64,000 nt of DNA. Origin: Lingula anatina. Taxonomy: Eukaryota > Brachiopoda > Lingulata > Lingulida > Lingulidae. A program made the position numbers and the translations under genes. Position 1 is the first letter of the stretch. Each line of letters begins with the position of its first letter. Location of the stretch: positions 1,424,427 through 1,488,426 of the forward strand of contig NW_019773958.1 in assembly GCF_001039355.2 (NCBI RefSeq). Direction: 5' to 3'. Below are positions 63,819 to 64,000 of the stretch, piece after piece. Under the pieces are notes generated by a model that was not told the origin of the DNA, searched no databases, and saw only the letters and a program-made list of their open reading frames with translations.

Positions 63819-64000
63819 CTATCGTGAGAAATTCGCTTTTTTGTTTATCGTTATATGACGTTTGCTATATAATTGTTGCCGTACATCGGTTAAGAAAAAG
63901 ATGTACTTGCTTCTTACATTTTTCAGATTAACCCGACTCTTAGCCGTAGACTACATGTAACTATAACTGGGGCAGGAGGCACTCTTAATTCTGGCCATGA

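Overview
The window is animal nuclear DNA. Genes are split by short introns with GT-AG ends and intergenic sequence is AT-rich and full of transposons. Gene content (bifunctional EPRS, a DED-carrying initiator caspase, a TSR/ShKT secreted protein) and repeat content (animal CACTA elements, a family of ~1500-residue transposon proteins, LINE and Ty3/gypsy remains) suggest a marine invertebrate, perhaps a lophotrochozoan or a non-vertebrate deuterostome. The species cannot be named from the sequence.

Left part (1-21.9 kb, conserved). Most of the bifunctional glutamyl-prolyl-tRNA synthetase gene lies on the + strand: 32 coding exons from 619 to 19263, in phase throughout; only the first short coding exon is missing, off the left edge. 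It is followed tail-to-tail by a complete three-exon ribosomal protein S29 (uS14) gene on the - strand (20240-21885) with a pyrimidine-tract (TOP) start.

Middle part (22-52.6 kb, transposon territory). A complete CACTA/EnSpm transposon (25830-36252) has CACTG ends, subterminal repeat arrays, a tnp2-type transposase and a divergent seven-exon 309-residue companion gene. It sits in the only intron of a small 66-residue gene, whose exons flank it on both sides. Next come a broken LINE reverse transcriptase, a DUF4806-like gene tail, a Ty3/gypsy integrase scrap and another decayed transposon ORF. At 45964-52572 is a second intact element with ~160 bp inverted repeats and one 1531-residue ORF. That ORF has zinc-binding motifs, an acidic FEN/PIN-nuclease-like region and a Cys-rich tail, but no DDE transposase that I recognise; it is the best candidate for an undescribed system.

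Right part (52.9-64 kb). A caspase-8-like initiator caspase gene (one DED, then p20 and p10; 422 residues) has an in-phase alternative last exon that would give a DED-only short protein. Tail-to-tail with it is the 3' end of a - strand gene for a secreted TSR-TSR-TSR-ShKT protein, which continues past the right edge.

Assembly caution: five isolated single Ns (21538, 22786, 36401, 38774, 53907) look like contig joins. Three are flanked by perfect or near-perfect direct duplications (235 bp, 100 bp, 1793 bp), most simply explained as unmerged contig ends. The DED exon therefore appears twice but is probably single.
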